Positions 52,108 through 61,753 of a stretch of 64,000 nucleotides of DNA are shown piece after piece (within the stretch, counting starts at the first letter, position 1; the number at the start of each line of letters is the position of its first letter). The notes beneath the pieces were generated by a model, which was not told the origin of the DNA, made no database searches, and saw only the letters and a program-made list of their open reading frames with translations. The position numbers were made by a program, and so were the translations under genes. This DNA is from Longimicrobiales bacterium (GTDB taxonomy: Bacteria; Gemmatimonadota; Gemmatimonadetes; Longimicrobiales; Gaopeijiaceae). The stretch lies in assembly GCA_028823235.1 (NCBI GenBank), contig JAPKBW010000002.1, positions 167,046 to 231,045 of the forward strand, read 5' to 3'.

Positions 52108-53436
52108 CTACTCCTCCGGGTCGGGGGAGGATGTCCCGCCGGTCGCCAGATAAAACACGGTCCCGGCGGCGATCAGCGCGAATGCGACTCCGGCCTCGAG
52201 CGGACGGTCTAGCGCCAGGTAGGTCAGAATCCAGATCGTAAGCCCCATGTATACCAGTGGGGTCAATGGGTACGCCCACGTCCTGTAGGGGCGGGGAAGA
52301 TCTGGTTCTCGTGCGCGGAGAATGAACACGCCACCGACGGTCAGGAGGCTGTTGAGCCCGAGGATGAAGCCTGAGAACACGAGGATCGACTCAAACGAAG
52401 CCGTCACTATGAAGAAGACCGCGAGTGCGCCCTGGGTGTAAATCGCATAGGTCGGAATGCCATCTACATTGGTCTTCGACAGCCACCGAAACGTCGTGTA
52501 GTCCTGCCCGATCACATGGAGGACTCGGGGGCCCGCGACCACCATCGCGCTCACCGTCGATACCAGCAGCAGGGCAAGCGTGACGCCCATCATGTCCGCG
52601 CCGGTCGGACCGAAGATGTAGGTCGCCGCGATGTACCCCACTTCGACCTCTCCCTGCATCGCGGCCATGGGCGCCGCTCGCAGGAACGCGTAGTTCAACC
52701 CTACGTAAAGGCAGAGGACGACGACCGTTCCGCCTCCAAGAATCCAGGGTAGCTGGCGGGCGGGGTCGTCGAGCTCACTCGTCAGGTAGGTGGCGGCATT
52801 CCACCCGGTGTATGCGTAAGAGACATAGATCAGAGAAATCGCGAACGCTCCGCTCAGCAGGGCACCGCTGTCTCCCGCCACAGGCAGGAGAGCTACGGGC
52901 TGCGGGTCTGGAGTCAGTAGAAGTGCGGCACCGCAGAACGCGACGATCAGCAGGACCTTGAGGCTCGTGAACCCCGACTGCAACGCGCTTGAGTTCCGAT
53001 GCGTAGTGGAGTGTACGAGCGAGAGCACCACCACTAGCGAGACTGCAAGGCCGGTCTCCGGCAGTGCCGGGAAGACCGCCGACAGATAGGCACCAAAGGT
53101 GATCGCGGCGAGAGCGGTGGGCGCCGCGAAGCCGATCGTCGCGGAGATCCACCCTGACACGAAGCCCGCGCCCGGATGGTAGATCCGGGACAGGAAGGTG
53201 TACTCACCACCCGAACGTGGGATCGCCGCCCCGAGCTCCGCGTAGGTGATGGCGCCACAGAACGCCGCCACGCCACCGACGATCCAGAGCATGAGCAGCG
53301 GGAACGTCGACTGAATGTCGACGAGCTGAAATCCGAGGCTCGTGAATACGCCCGTCCCGATCATGTTCGCGACCACGATCGACGCGGCCGCGTAGAAGCC
53401 GTAGCCAGAGCGATGGGGTGCGGTCGTGGAGGGCAT
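52108..53436 (-). CDS. APC-superfamily amino acid permease
   Basis: ATG 53436 gives 442 residues with about 12 hydrophobic helices. The first helix has the APC signature SIVVANMIGTGVFTSLGFQL (unwound GxG substrate site), then FCGAITYAELGAAIPRSGGE and YTFLSRIYHPGAGFVSGW, typical of LAT/y+L-type antiporters and related transporters. Substrate unknown, probably neutral amino acids. A divergent 156-bp region separates it from the M14 peptidase, compatible with co-regulation of peptide degradation and uptake, which is inference. Confidence 0.92.
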   Translation of the reverse strand: MPSTTAPHRSGYGFYAAASIVVANMIGTGVFTSLGFQLVDIQSTFPLLMLWIVGGVAAFCGAITYAELGAAIPRSGGEYTFLSRIYHPGAGFVSGWISATIGFAAPTALAAITFGAYLSAVFPALPETGLAVSLVVVLSLVHSTTHRNSSALQSGFTSLKVLLIVAFCGAALLLTPDPQPVALLPVAGDSGALLSGAFAISLIYVSYAYTGWNAATYLTSELDDPARQLPWILGGGTVVVLCLYVGLNYAFLRAAPMAAMQGEVEVGYIAATYIFGPTGADMMGVTLALLLVSTVSAMVVAGPRVLHVIGQDYTTFRWLSKTNVDGIPTYAIYTQGALAVFFIVTASFESILVFSGFILGLNSLLTVGGVFILRAREPDLPRPYRTWAYPLTPLVYMGLTIWILTYLALDRPLEAGVAFALIAAGTVFYLATGGTSSPDPEE

Positions 53437-53592
53437 CAGGTCGGAGCAGTGGGTGGATTGCGCATCCGAATGTACAGGCGCGGAGCCGCTTTGGATGCAG
53501 TGCCCGTGCCTGCGCCCGGGGTGGCCCGATCGCCTGCGCAGGTGCAGTTTTCCCGACCTTTTAAGCTCCACATCATAGCCTTGGAATCTCTG

Positions 53593-56343
53593 ATGCGCGG
53601 AACTCGCGTCCCGATCTCGATCATCGCACCTGGCCTGTTCGCTCTCGTGCTGTTTCTGGCACCTGCGCTCGGCCTCTCAGCCCAGGTGCCCAGGCCTGAA
53701 TCCGTGCTCGGTTATCAGGTGGGCGCAGATTTCGAGCTCGCCAATTACGAGCAGTCGATGGAGTACTTCCAGGCTCTCGACGCTGCCTCGGACCGCATCG
53801 AGATGCGGGAGGTCGGGGTCACGAGCTTTGGGCGACCTTGGTACATCGCACTGATTTCGTCCGCCGAAAACCTTCGCGACGCCGAGCGGTATCGGCAGAT
53901 CGCGCAGCAACTCGCTTATCCGTCGGACGACATGACCGACGAAGATGCGCAGGCTCTCGCCCGGGAAGGGAAGGCGATCGTGCACATCGATGGCGGCATG
54001 CACGCGAGTGAGGTCGCGCACGCTCAGCACACGATCCAACTGGCGTATGACTTGGTCACCGGGGACGATGACCCGGAGATCGCGACCATTCTCGACGATG
54101 TCATTCTGGTTCTCTGGCCCAGCATAAACCCCGACGGCCAGACCATGGTCTCGGACTGGTACTACTCGAACGTTGGCACGCAGTACGAAGTGGCAGGCAC
54201 GCCGTTTCTTTATCAGAAGTACGTCGGTCACGACAACAACCGTGACGGATACATGATCAACCAGATCGAGACACGCACGATCACTCGCATGGATCGGTAC
54301 TGGGAACCTCAAATCGTCTACAACCACCACCAGTCGTCACCCTTCCCGACGCGCATCTGGATTCCGCCGTTCGCGGAACCGATCAGCCCAAACGTTCATC
54401 CACTCATGTGGAGGACCGTGAACCTGATCGGCATGTCGATGGCGGCGGCCCTTGAGGAGCGCGGCCAGAAGGGTGCCGTCCACATGGGGACGGGCTTTGA
54501 CAACTGGTATCCGGGATTTGCGGACCACGCGAATAGCTTCCACAACGTGGCTTCGCTCCTCACGGAGACTGCACTCTACCGGTACGCGACCCCTCACTTC
54601 TACACGCTGAACGATTTCCCGCAGAATCGACGTGATCTCCGCCCCGAATCCCTCTATGCCTCGCCCTGGGAAGGCGGCTGGTGGAGAATCGGAGACGCAG
54701 TTTCCTACATGCTTACATCGTCCGTGTCCGTGCTCGATGTCGCGGCGAAGTACAAGTACGACCTACTCTACAACCGCTATCAGGCCGCGCGTGACGTGAT
54801 CGCCGAGCATCGCGCTGCGCCGCCGTATGCCTACTTCATCTCTGAAGATCAGCGTGACCCGGTCGCTGCGGTCGAGATGCTTCGACGCCTCGCCTTCAAC
54901 GGCATCGACGTGAAGCAACTCGCATCTCCGGTGACTGTGGACCGCGTCACGCATGCCGCGGGCACCTGGGTCATCCCCATGGGCCAACCCAACGCCAACT
55001 TCGTAAAGCAGCTTTTTGCCGTGCAGGAGTACCCAGATCTGCGCGAGTATCCGGAAGGGCCGCCGGAGCAGCCGTACGACGTGTCAGGTTGGACACTCCC
55101 CTATCTGTTCGACGTGCGTGTCGTCGAGGCTCGCACGCCTCTGGGCGACGACGTCCGGAGTGCGATGAGCGATCTGGCAACGGAACCGCTCCCCTGGGAC
55201 GCACCAGGCGATGCGCAGCCGTGGGATACACCTCCGGACGTGGGGTTCGACAGTAATCCTGTCGCGCGTGGCATCGTGCCTCCGGTGGGGACGGCGAGCG
55301 GTAGCGGCTCTTCCCTCATCCTCGATGCGGCTGAGAACAACGGCTACAAGGCACTTAACCGCGCCTGGGCGATGGGCGGCCGAGTCGGTTTCGTCGCGGG
55401 CGCGGCGGGCGCGGATGGCGCTGCTGGAAACACCGGCTCGTGGGTCATCGATGGACTGAGCGGATCACAGCGACAGAGCCTCGTGAACGACCTCCGGTTG
55501 CAGGCGACCGCAGGGTCTTCATCTCCGACCCCGGTGGCCAAGCCGAGGGTTGCGCTCTATCGGCCCTGGAATCCCTCGATGGACGAGGGAATTACGCGCT
55601 GGCTCTACGAGATGTATGAGCTGGACTTCACCAGTCTGAGGAACGCAGATGTGCGGGCGGGGGATCTCGCGTCTCGCTACGACGTCATCGTTCTCGCGGA
55701 CATCAGGGCGAATAGCATCCTGAACGGGAGCACTCCAGGCTCTGTTCCGGCTCGGTACGCGGGCGGTGTGGGAGCTGAAGGCGTTCGTGAGTTGGACGCT
55801 TTCGTGCGAAGCGGAGGAACACTCGTCACGCTCAACGGGTCCAGCGATTTCGCCATCGACCAGCTTCATCTTCCAGTGAAGAATGTGGTTCGCGGGATTC
55901 CGCGGTCCGAGTACTTCGCAGGCGGGGCGATTGTGGAGATGATGGTTGATGCCAGCCACCCGGTCATGAGTGGTATGCCGGAGCATGCCAAGATTTTTGT
56001 CGGCGGCAGCCCCGTCTTCAGTACGGAGGAAGACTTTGCGGGACGAGTTCTGGCGAAATATCCGCATCAGGGCTCCCCCCTGCTGTCAGGTTACTTCCTC
56101 GGCGAGGAGCACGTGTCGGGCTTCGCATCCGCCCTCGAGGTCACACATGGCGCTGGCCGTGTCGTCCTCATCGGCATGAAGCCTCAGTGGAGAGGGCAGC
56201 CCTTCGGGACCTTTAAGATCCTCTTCAACGCGTCACTCTACACAGGCGCGGTGGCCGCTCAGACGCCGGACAACACAGAATTCTGGACGGCGCCCGAGGA
56301 AGAAGAGGAATCAGAGGAGAGAGAAGTCCGGGATGGACGCTAG
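53593..56343 (+). CDS. Secreted M14-type zinc carboxypeptidase, paralogue
   Basis: ATG 53593 gives 916 residues with a signal peptide (FALVLFLAPALGLSAQ). Zinc and substrate motifs are H137xxE140 (HASEVAHA), WPSINPDGQ, HDNNRDGYM and YNHHQSSPF. Blocks shared with the protein at 29272-31872 include EGGWWRIGDAVSYML versus EGGWWHVRDIVERQI, VRELDAFVRSGGTLVTLNG versus VEALDAFVENGGTLVTFAQ, and the ending GQPFGTFKILFNASLY versus AQTHGTYKLLFNALME. It carries the same C-terminal amidotransferase-like domain and an acidic tail (EEEEESEEREV). Confidence 0.9.
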   Translation: MRGTRVPISIIAPGLFALVLFLAPALGLSAQVPRPESVLGYQVGADFELANYEQSMEYFQALDAASDRIEMREVGVTSFGRPWYIALISSAENLRDAERYRQIAQQLAYPSDDMTDEDAQALAREGKAIVHIDGGMHASEVAHAQHTIQLAYDLVTGDDDPEIATILDDVILVLWPSINPDGQTMVSDWYYSNVGTQYEVAGTPFLYQKYVGHDNNRDGYMINQIETRTITRMDRYWEPQIVYNHHQSSPFPTRIWIPPFAEPISPNVHPLMWRTVNLIGMSMAAALEERGQKGAVHMGTGFDNWYPGFADHANSFHNVASLLTETALYRYATPHFYTLNDFPQNRRDLRPESLYASPWEGGWWRIGDAVSYMLTSSVSVLDVAAKYKYDLLYNRYQAARDVIAEHRAAPPYAYFISEDQRDPVAAVEMLRRLAFNGIDVKQLASPVTVDRVTHAAGTWVIPMGQPNANFVKQLFAVQEYPDLREYPEGPPEQPYDVSGWTLPYLFDVRVVEARTPLGDDVRSAMSDLATEPLPWDAPGDAQPWDTPPDVGFDSNPVARGIVPPVGTASGSGSSLILDAAENNGYKALNRAWAMGGRVGFVAGAAGADGAAGNTGSWVIDGLSGSQRQSLVNDLRLQATAGSSSPTPVAKPRVALYRPWNPSMDEGITRWLYEMYELDFTSLRNADVRAGDLASRYDVIVLADIRANSILNGSTPGSVPARYAGGVGAEGVRELDAFVRSGGTLVTLNGSSDFAIDQLHLPVKNVVRGIPRSEYFAGGAIVEMMVDASHPVMSGMPEHAKIFVGGSPVFSTEEDFAGRVLAKYPHQGSPLLSGYFLGEEHVSGFASALEVTHGAGRVVLIGMKPQWRGQPFGTFKILFNASLYTGAVAAQTPDNTEFWTAPEEEEESEEREVRDGR

Positions 56344-56388
56344 GGCTCTGTTGAAACACATACGGGGCTCAAGGGGGTAGGGCTCGGC

Positions 56389-57174
56389 ATGTTCATGATG
56401 TCGCCATGGGTTCAGCGTCTGCTGATCGCAAACGTGATCGTGTTTGTCGTGACTGGGACCAGTCCTGGTCTGGCGAACGATCTCGCGTATTACCCGCCGA
56501 TCGCTCTCTTCCGACCGTGGACGATCGTCTCTTACATGTTCCTGCACGCGGACTTCGGCCATCTCTTTTTCAACATGCTGGGAATCCTTATTTTTGGACC
56601 CAGGCTAGAGACGAAGATGGGAGCGAAACCCTTCCTGTATCTGTACTTAGCGGCCGGAATCGGTGGCGCCGTTGCCCAGACCGTACTCGCCCCGGCCGCT
56701 CTGATGATCGGAGCCTCTGCCGCGGTCTATGCCGTCGTCGTCGGCTTCGCGTATTACTGGCCTCACGAAGTCCTTGTTCTCTTTCCGATTCCGATTCCCG
56801 TCAAAGCGTGGGTGCTTGCGACAGGCTATGTCGGAATGTCGGTCTATCAAGGAGTGGCCGGAGCTTCCGACGGCGTCGCGCACTTCGCCCATCTGGGAGG
56901 TGCGGCGGCGGGCTTCGCGTTCATCAAGTGGTGGGAGTGGCGCAGAGGGGCGTCCAACCGCGACTTCCAGTCGAAGATGCGGCCGGATTCGAGTCCTAGC
57001 GGCTTCGTCGGAGACCGCGTGGCGCTCGCGCGATGGAAGGGGATCTCCACAGCGGGGATGCACTCGTTGAATCGAGAGGAAGTCGAACGGCTGGTCGCAA
57101 AAGCGTTGGCCGAGGGACCGGGAGAGCTCTCCGCCGGTGAGCGGGAGTACCTCGACCGGATGGCGGCTTCGTGA
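56389..57174 (+). CDS. Rhomboid intramembrane serine protease
   Basis: 261 residues with six membrane segments. HADFGHLFFNMLGILIFGPR precedes the catalytic GASAAVYAV (Ser110; canonical GxSG has A here instead of G), and HFAHLGGAAAGF carries the catalytic His168. The C-terminal cytosolic tail (~75 residues, LNREEVERLVAKALAEGPGE) is unusually long and ends in a predicted helix pair. Rhomboids cleave transmembrane helices. GTGA overlap with the PLP decarboxylase gene. Confidence 0.92.
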   Translation: MFMMSPWVQRLLIANVIVFVVTGTSPGLANDLAYYPPIALFRPWTIVSYMFLHADFGHLFFNMLGILIFGPRLETKMGAKPFLYLYLAAGIGGAVAQTVLAPAALMIGASAAVYAVVVGFAYYWPHEVLVLFPIPIPVKAWVLATGYVGMSVYQGVAGASDGVAHFAHLGGAAAGFAFIKWWEWRRGASNRDFQSKMRPDSSPSGFVGDRVALARWKGISTAGMHSLNREEVERLVAKALAEGPGELSAGEREYLDRMAAS

Positions 57175-58697
57175 GCCTGAAGAACTCGGGCGGGCATCTG
57201 GAAGGCCGCGTTACACCCCTCAACATGAGTGGTGAGGAATTCGCTAAGATCGGACATCAGCTCGTCGACGACTTGGCGGCACTCATTGACGGTGTGCGAG
57301 ACCGGCCGCTCGGGAAGGGAGAGTCTCCTGAGGTCGTTCGCGCTGCGCTGCGCGCCGAGGCGTCGCTACCTGAAGGTGGCACGGACGCCGCTGCGCTGAT
57401 CAAGCAAACGACAGACCTTCTGATCGATCACTCTCTCTACAATTCGCACCCTCGGTTCTTCGGATACATCCAGGGTCCTGCCGCGCCAGTAGGCATCTTG
57501 GCAGACCTGTTGGCCTCCGCAGTTAATCCGAATCTCGGGGGGTGGATTCTCTCTCCGATGGCGAGCGAGATCGAAGATCAGGCCACCCGATGGATCGCAG
57601 AGTTTGTCGGCTTCCCCTCAGGCGGCGATGGCGTACTGACCAGCGGTGGAAATGTCGCTAACATGCTTGGCTTCTGGGCGGCCCGGGCGGCGAAGGCCCC
57701 GTGGGATGTGCGCCGAGGTGGCATGGATGACCCACAGGCTCGCCCGCTTCGGATCTACTGTGCCAGGGGTACGCATACCTGGGTGCAGAAGGCTGCGGAT
57801 CTGAGTGGGCTGGGGTCTGACTCGATCCGATGGATCGACACGGACGATCAGGATCGGATTTTGATCGACGAGCTCGAGACATGTCTCGAAGAGGACGTTC
57901 TTGCAGGTGATCGTCCGTTGATGATCGTGGGTACAGGAGGGTCGGTCTCCACAGGGGCAGTCGATCAGCTACCCCGGATCCGAGTGATCTGCGACCGATT
58001 CGATGCGTGGTTCCACGTGGATGGAGCATACGGTGCGTTCGCAGCCGCCGCCGCGTCAGACGTTCCGGAAGACCTGCGTGGCCTCGCGCTTGCCGATTCC
58101 GTTGCGCTCGATCCCCACAAGTGGTTGTACGCACCTCTCGAAGTCGGGTGCATCCTGGTGCGAGACCCCGACGCGCTGATGAACACGTTCTCATATCGGC
58201 CGGACTACTACTACTTCCAGGCCGACGCCAAAAACTTTTTCGAGCGCGGCATCCAGAACTCGCGCGGCTTCCGGGCGCTCAAGGTCTGGATGCAACTGAA
58301 GCACGTGGGTCGAGCAGGCTATGTGCGGATGATTTCCGAGGATATCCAGCTTGCCCGACGATTTGTCGAGATTGCTGCTGCCTGCGACGAACTCGAAGTG
58401 TTCGGCACGGCGCTTAGCATCGCGACGTATCGGTTCGTGCCGAGCGATCTGGCCACACGTGTGAGCGAGCCGCCGGTGCTGGCATACCTCAATGAATTGA
58501 ACGAAGCGATTCAGGGGCGAATGGAACTTGGTGGTGAGGCGTTCGTGTCGAACGCCGTGCTCGGAGAGGTTTACGCGCTGCGTATGTGCGTCGTGAACTT
58601 CCGCACGACACTGGAGGACGTGGTCGCGCTCACTGAGATCAGCGAGCGGCTCGGTCGCGACGCCGACGCCGAGATACGCCCGGACGGGCTGCGATAA
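57171..58697 (+). CDS. PLP-dependent decarboxylase (group II, AADC-like)
   Basis: GTG 57171 overlaps the rhomboid stop; 508 residues. Group II decarboxylase features: NSHPRFFGYIQGPAAPVGIL, NPNLGGWILSPMASEIEDQA, LTSGGNVANMLG, HVDGAYGAFAAAA (Asp284 pairs with the PLP nitrogen), and DPHKWLYAPLEVG with the PLP Lys317. These enzymes decarboxylate aromatic or acidic L-amino acids; the substrate is not predictable. Cytoplasmic. The stop TAA shares bases with an in-frame ATA of the following YigZ gene. Confidence 0.93.
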   Translation: MSLKNSGGHLEGRVTPLNMSGEEFAKIGHQLVDDLAALIDGVRDRPLGKGESPEVVRAALRAEASLPEGGTDAAALIKQTTDLLIDHSLYNSHPRFFGYIQGPAAPVGILADLLASAVNPNLGGWILSPMASEIEDQATRWIAEFVGFPSGGDGVLTSGGNVANMLGFWAARAAKAPWDVRRGGMDDPQARPLRIYCARGTHTWVQKAADLSGLGSDSIRWIDTDDQDRILIDELETCLEEDVLAGDRPLMIVGTGGSVSTGAVDQLPRIRVICDRFDAWFHVDGAYGAFAAAAASDVPEDLRGLALADSVALDPHKWLYAPLEVGCILVRDPDALMNTFSYRPDYYYFQADAKNFFERGIQNSRGFRALKVWMQLKHVGRAGYVRMISEDIQLARRFVEIAAACDELEVFGTALSIATYRFVPSDLATRVSEPPVLAYLNELNEAIQGRMELGGEAFVSNAVLGEVYALRMCVVNFRTTLEDVVALTEISERLGRDADAEIRPDGLR

Positions 58698-58729
58698 GCG
58701 ATCCGTCGCAGTTTCCGGTTCCCGGGCGT

Positions 58730-59317
58730 GTGCATCGGGTTGAGGAGACCATTCAGCGTAGTCGCTTCATTACGACACTCGCACACGCGCCCGATGCCGA
58801 CGCTGCACACGCGTTTATCGCGATGGTAAGGAACGAGTATCCCGACGCGACGCATCATTGCTGGGCTTTCGTCGCCGGCCCTCCGGGGAGTACTGCCCAC
58901 ATTGGCATGAGTGATGACGGCGAACCTCACGGCACCGCGGGTCGCCCGATGCTCACGACGCTTCTGCACGCGGACCTAGGGGAGGTCGTGGCAGTGAGCA
59001 GCCGGTACTACGGGGGCGTGAAACTGGGCACGGGCGGACTTAGTCGAGCGTACTCAGGTGGGGTGGTGCTCGCGCTCAAGGATCTTCCCACCGACGTGAA
59101 AGTCGAGCGTGTGAGTCTTCGTGTTACGGTGAGCTACGCTGAGGTCGATGGGATGCACCGTCTGATCGACGAGATGGAGTTGATCGTCCTGGTCGAAGAG
59201 TTCGGTGCTGAGGTTCGGTATGAACTTGGGGTCCCGACCACGGAGGCTGACGAACTGCGCCGGCGGGTCGGCGACCTCACGCGGGGCTCAGGCCAGTTGG
59301 AAGAGATGGATGGCTAG
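58730..59317 (+). CDS. YigZ/IMPACT (UPF0029) family protein
   Basis: GTG 58730 is the first usable start (195 residues) but the conserved beginning reads upstream of it through DPSQFPVPGRVHRVEETIQR, back to an ATA at 58694 that overlaps the previous TAA as ATAA. UPF0029 signatures: ETIQRSRFITTL, DATHHCWAFVAG, DDGEPHGTAGRPML and VSSRYYGGVKLGTGGLSRAY. Homologous to yeast/mammalian IMPACT; the bacterial role is unclear (possibly translation-related). Confidence 0.9.
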   Translation: MHRVEETIQRSRFITTLAHAPDADAAHAFIAMVRNEYPDATHHCWAFVAGPPGSTAHIGMSDDGEPHGTAGRPMLTTLLHADLGEVVAVSSRYYGGVKLGTGGLSRAYSGGVVLALKDLPTDVKVERVSLRVTVSYAEVDGMHRLIDEMELIVLVEEFGAEVRYELGVPTTEADELRRRVGDLTRGSGQLEEMDG

Positions 59318-59584
59318 CCGGATCCGCTCTGCACCAGCTCGTATTCCTTTGCAGATCCGCTCTGTCGCGGCGGAGCGGTCGACTTCAACCACGAGAGCGA
59401 TGCCACGGAATACGGGGCGACCTTTGTGGGGGACCTCTCGCACCATGTCATAGATCTCCAGCTGCTGTCCGGGAGGCCTGTGAGGTCCTCCCGGGTCAGC
59501 ACGCCGTCGGCCGCACCGCCATGACAGTCACAACTCCCGAGGGCAGGGCGCGAACAAATTCAAGACGGGTCTGCAAAAAGCTTC
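59318..59584. other. 267-bp spacer with repeats and possible gene remnant
   Basis: An 11-bp direct repeat GATCCGCTCTG occurs at 59321-59331 and 59354-59364. A plus-strand frame reads FADPLCRGGAVDFNHESDAT then EYGATFVGDLSHHVIDLQLL without a start; it looks protein-like but I cannot name it. GGGAGGCCTGTGAGGTCCTCCC can form a hairpin near 59478-59500. Confidence 0.35.
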
Positions 59585-60205
59585 TTAGTTCTCGCTACCT
59601 GGCGGCGGTGGCGTGATCATGATGTGTGCGCCGGCTGTGCCCGGGAACATGAGCCAGGGCGCGCCAGGACCAGAAGGAGCCGGGGAAAGACCCGTGCTCT
59701 CGGGGGTGGCCCAGGGCGTGTACACGACCCAGCGGAGGAACGAATTCTCCACCGCCTCAGAAGCGGCGTCGAATTCGTCTCCCATCAGCACGTAGAGGGT
59801 CGCGGGTGTTTTCGGCATCGAAAGGGTGCCGGCGTCCGCTTCGGCCCAGCGTCGGGTCGCGAGCTCGCCGGAGTCGGTCACGCCCTCGGCTCGGAGCGCT
59901 CGGCCTCGTGCCATGAACGGATCGAGCGACTCGTGATAGCAGGCGACGTTCCATCCCTCGCGATTCGGATCATCCGCCAGGCAGATCAGCGAGTTCGTCC
60001 CGTTACGAAGGGTGGTCATCGAGCCGTCGTCAGCAAACCCGAACACGGTCGCATCGGCCCGATCGCCTGCGGGCGCCGCCTGCAACGCACCCACCATCTG
60101 CTCGGAGGCTGGCGGTGTTTGGGCCGCGAGGGGAGCCGTGACGGAGATGAAGAGGGCTGCGGCCGCTGCGGCCGAGCCGCGAAAAATTGTACATCTAAAA
60201 TGCAT
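59585..60205 (-). CDS. Secreted protein of unknown function
   Basis: 206 residues with a signal peptide (AAAAAALFISVTAPLAAQ). The mature part has SEQMVGALQAAPAGDRADAT, FGFADDGSMTTLRNGTNSLI with CLADDPNREGWNVACYHESL (two cysteines that may pair), LSMPKTPATLYVLMGDEFDA, and a Gly/Pro-rich C-terminal end (MITPPPPGSEN). No known catalytic motif. It is downstream of, and on the same strand as, the M24 peptidase gene (45 bp). Confidence 0.75.
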   Translation of the reverse strand: MHFRCTIFRGSAAAAAALFISVTAPLAAQTPPASEQMVGALQAAPAGDRADATVFGFADDGSMTTLRNGTNSLICLADDPNREGWNVACYHESLDPFMARGRALRAEGVTDSGELATRRWAEADAGTLSMPKTPATLYVLMGDEFDAASEAVENSFLRWVVYTPWATPESTGLSPAPSGPGAPWLMFPGTAGAHIMITPPPPGSEN

Positions 60206-60250
60206 GGGAACTCCGTTTGGGACGCCGAACGTTGGATTCGATACGCGGTT

Positions 60251-61552
60251 CTAGTGGGGCCAATTCCCGAAGGGATCTTCGAGAGACGGACTCTGAGGGG
60301 TCAGTAGATCGGCCCCGTCTTCTGTGATGACCATGATGTCCTCGAGCCGGACGCCAAACTCACCCGGGATATAGATCCCCGGCTCATCGCTGAACGAGTT
60401 CCCAACTGCCAGCGGCTCGTGGTTGCCCTTCACCAGATAGGGCCATTCGTGCCCGTCCATGCCGATCCCATGGCCGACACGGTGGGTGAAGTACGTGTAG
60501 CCGGGTCCGTATCCGCCGTCCTCGATGACTTTCCGGGCCGCCGCGTCAACGTCCTCGCCAGTCTTGCCAGGGCCAGCAGCCTTCCAGGCCGCGGTCTGAG
60601 CTTCGAACTCGATGTCGAAGACCTGCTTCATTTTGTCCGTCGGCGTACCCAGGACGAACGTGCGACTAATGTCGGAGCGGTATCCTTCTACCCCGCAGCC
60701 GCCGTCGAGAAGGAGAATCGTACCCTGCTCGATGACCTGAGGGGTGATCGACCCGTGAGGCAGTGCCGCCCACTGGCCGGTCTGCACGCTCGCGCTGCCC
60801 TGGAAGCCGAGGCGGCTGTGCGCAGTGCTGATGAGCCCGCCGACATCGCGTTGGGTCATCCCCTCTTCCATGGCCTCGTAGGCGGCCTTGTATGCGGTCA
60901 GGGTGACCTCATTCGCGAGCTTCATCAATTCGATCTCGTGCGCGTCTTTTACGCCACGGCAGCCGGCGCTGATCGGAGTCGCGCTCACGACCTGAAGGGC
61001 TGGCCCGGCTTCGGCGACACCGTTGCTGAACCGGAACTGCATGGTTTCCTCGGCACCGATACGGCCCGCTGCGAGACCACGATCCCGAAGACCTTCCACG
61101 ACACGCATGTATGGGCTCTCGTGTTCCTCCCAAGTCCGGATCTCCGAATCTCCGAGCGGCCCGAGGGCGAGTTGTTCGCGCGCTCGGTCCTCCTCGAAAG
61201 CGGGCGACACTACGAAGGTGTCTCCGTTGACCGGGATCACCACGGCAAAGAGCCGCTCGCCCCCGCCCCAGCGGACGTTGGTGAAATACGACATCGACGT
61301 GCCGCCCGTCAGGAAGATGGCATCGAGGTCGTTCGCCCTCATCAGCCTCTTCGCTTTCTCAATGCGCCCCGCACGTTCCGCCATCGTAATCGGACTTGCT
61401 CGATCGGCCCATGAGGTCAGTCGTGCGATCGACGGGGGAAGGTCGTCGCCCTGGGTATGCGGCGCTGCCTGAGCGCCGGGCTCCGCGCAGCCGAGAGTAG
61501 CGCCGGCTGCTGCGGCCGAGGTAGTTCCGAGGAAGTGGCGTCGCGAGATCAT
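60251..61552 (-). CDS. Tat-exported M24 (Xaa-Pro-type) metallopeptidase
   Basis: ATG 61552 gives 433 residues starting MISRRHFLGTTSAAAAGATL-GC, a twin-arginine signal, perhaps with a lipobox. N-terminal creatinase-like domain (DAIFLTGGTSMSYFTNVRWG), then the pita-bread domain with metal ligands in LLLDGGCGVEGYRSDISRTF (two Asp), HRVGHGIGMDGHEW (His), SDEPGIYIPGEFG (Glu) and RLEDIMVI (Glu). Such enzymes remove N-terminal residues before Pro. Export via Tat fits metal loading in the cytoplasm. Confidence 0.93.
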   Translation of the reverse strand: MISRRHFLGTTSAAAAGATLGCAEPGAQAAPHTQGDDLPPSIARLTSWADRASPITMAERAGRIEKAKRLMRANDLDAIFLTGGTSMSYFTNVRWGGGERLFAVVIPVNGDTFVVSPAFEEDRAREQLALGPLGDSEIRTWEEHESPYMRVVEGLRDRGLAAGRIGAEETMQFRFSNGVAEAGPALQVVSATPISAGCRGVKDAHEIELMKLANEVTLTAYKAAYEAMEEGMTQRDVGGLISTAHSRLGFQGSASVQTGQWAALPHGSITPQVIEQGTILLLDGGCGVEGYRSDISRTFVLGTPTDKMKQVFDIEFEAQTAAWKAAGPGKTGEDVDAAARKVIEDGGYGPGYTYFTHRVGHGIGMDGHEWPYLVKGNHEPLAVGNSFSDEPGIYIPGEFGVRLEDIMVITEDGADLLTPQSPSLEDPFGNWPH

Positions 61553-61753
61553 GTGATTACTCCGTAATTCAGGCGCACCCGGGCGCCAGCGTGGGTCGAG
61601 CCGGGCATCATACGCTGGACTTCCGGACTCCACCACGCCTCAGAGTACACAAAATTTGAAAGATCGGAGGATCAGGACCCTGTCGCGGGGCCCTACGAAT
61701 TCCCACGTTGTTGCTGGGTTGGGGGATGATGGACCGTGTTCTCAGGAGGATCT

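Noticed and set aside
59321..59364. 11-bp direct repeat GATCCGCTCTG as an attachment site or array
   Set aside because: Only two copies, 33 bp apart, with no integrase or further units.
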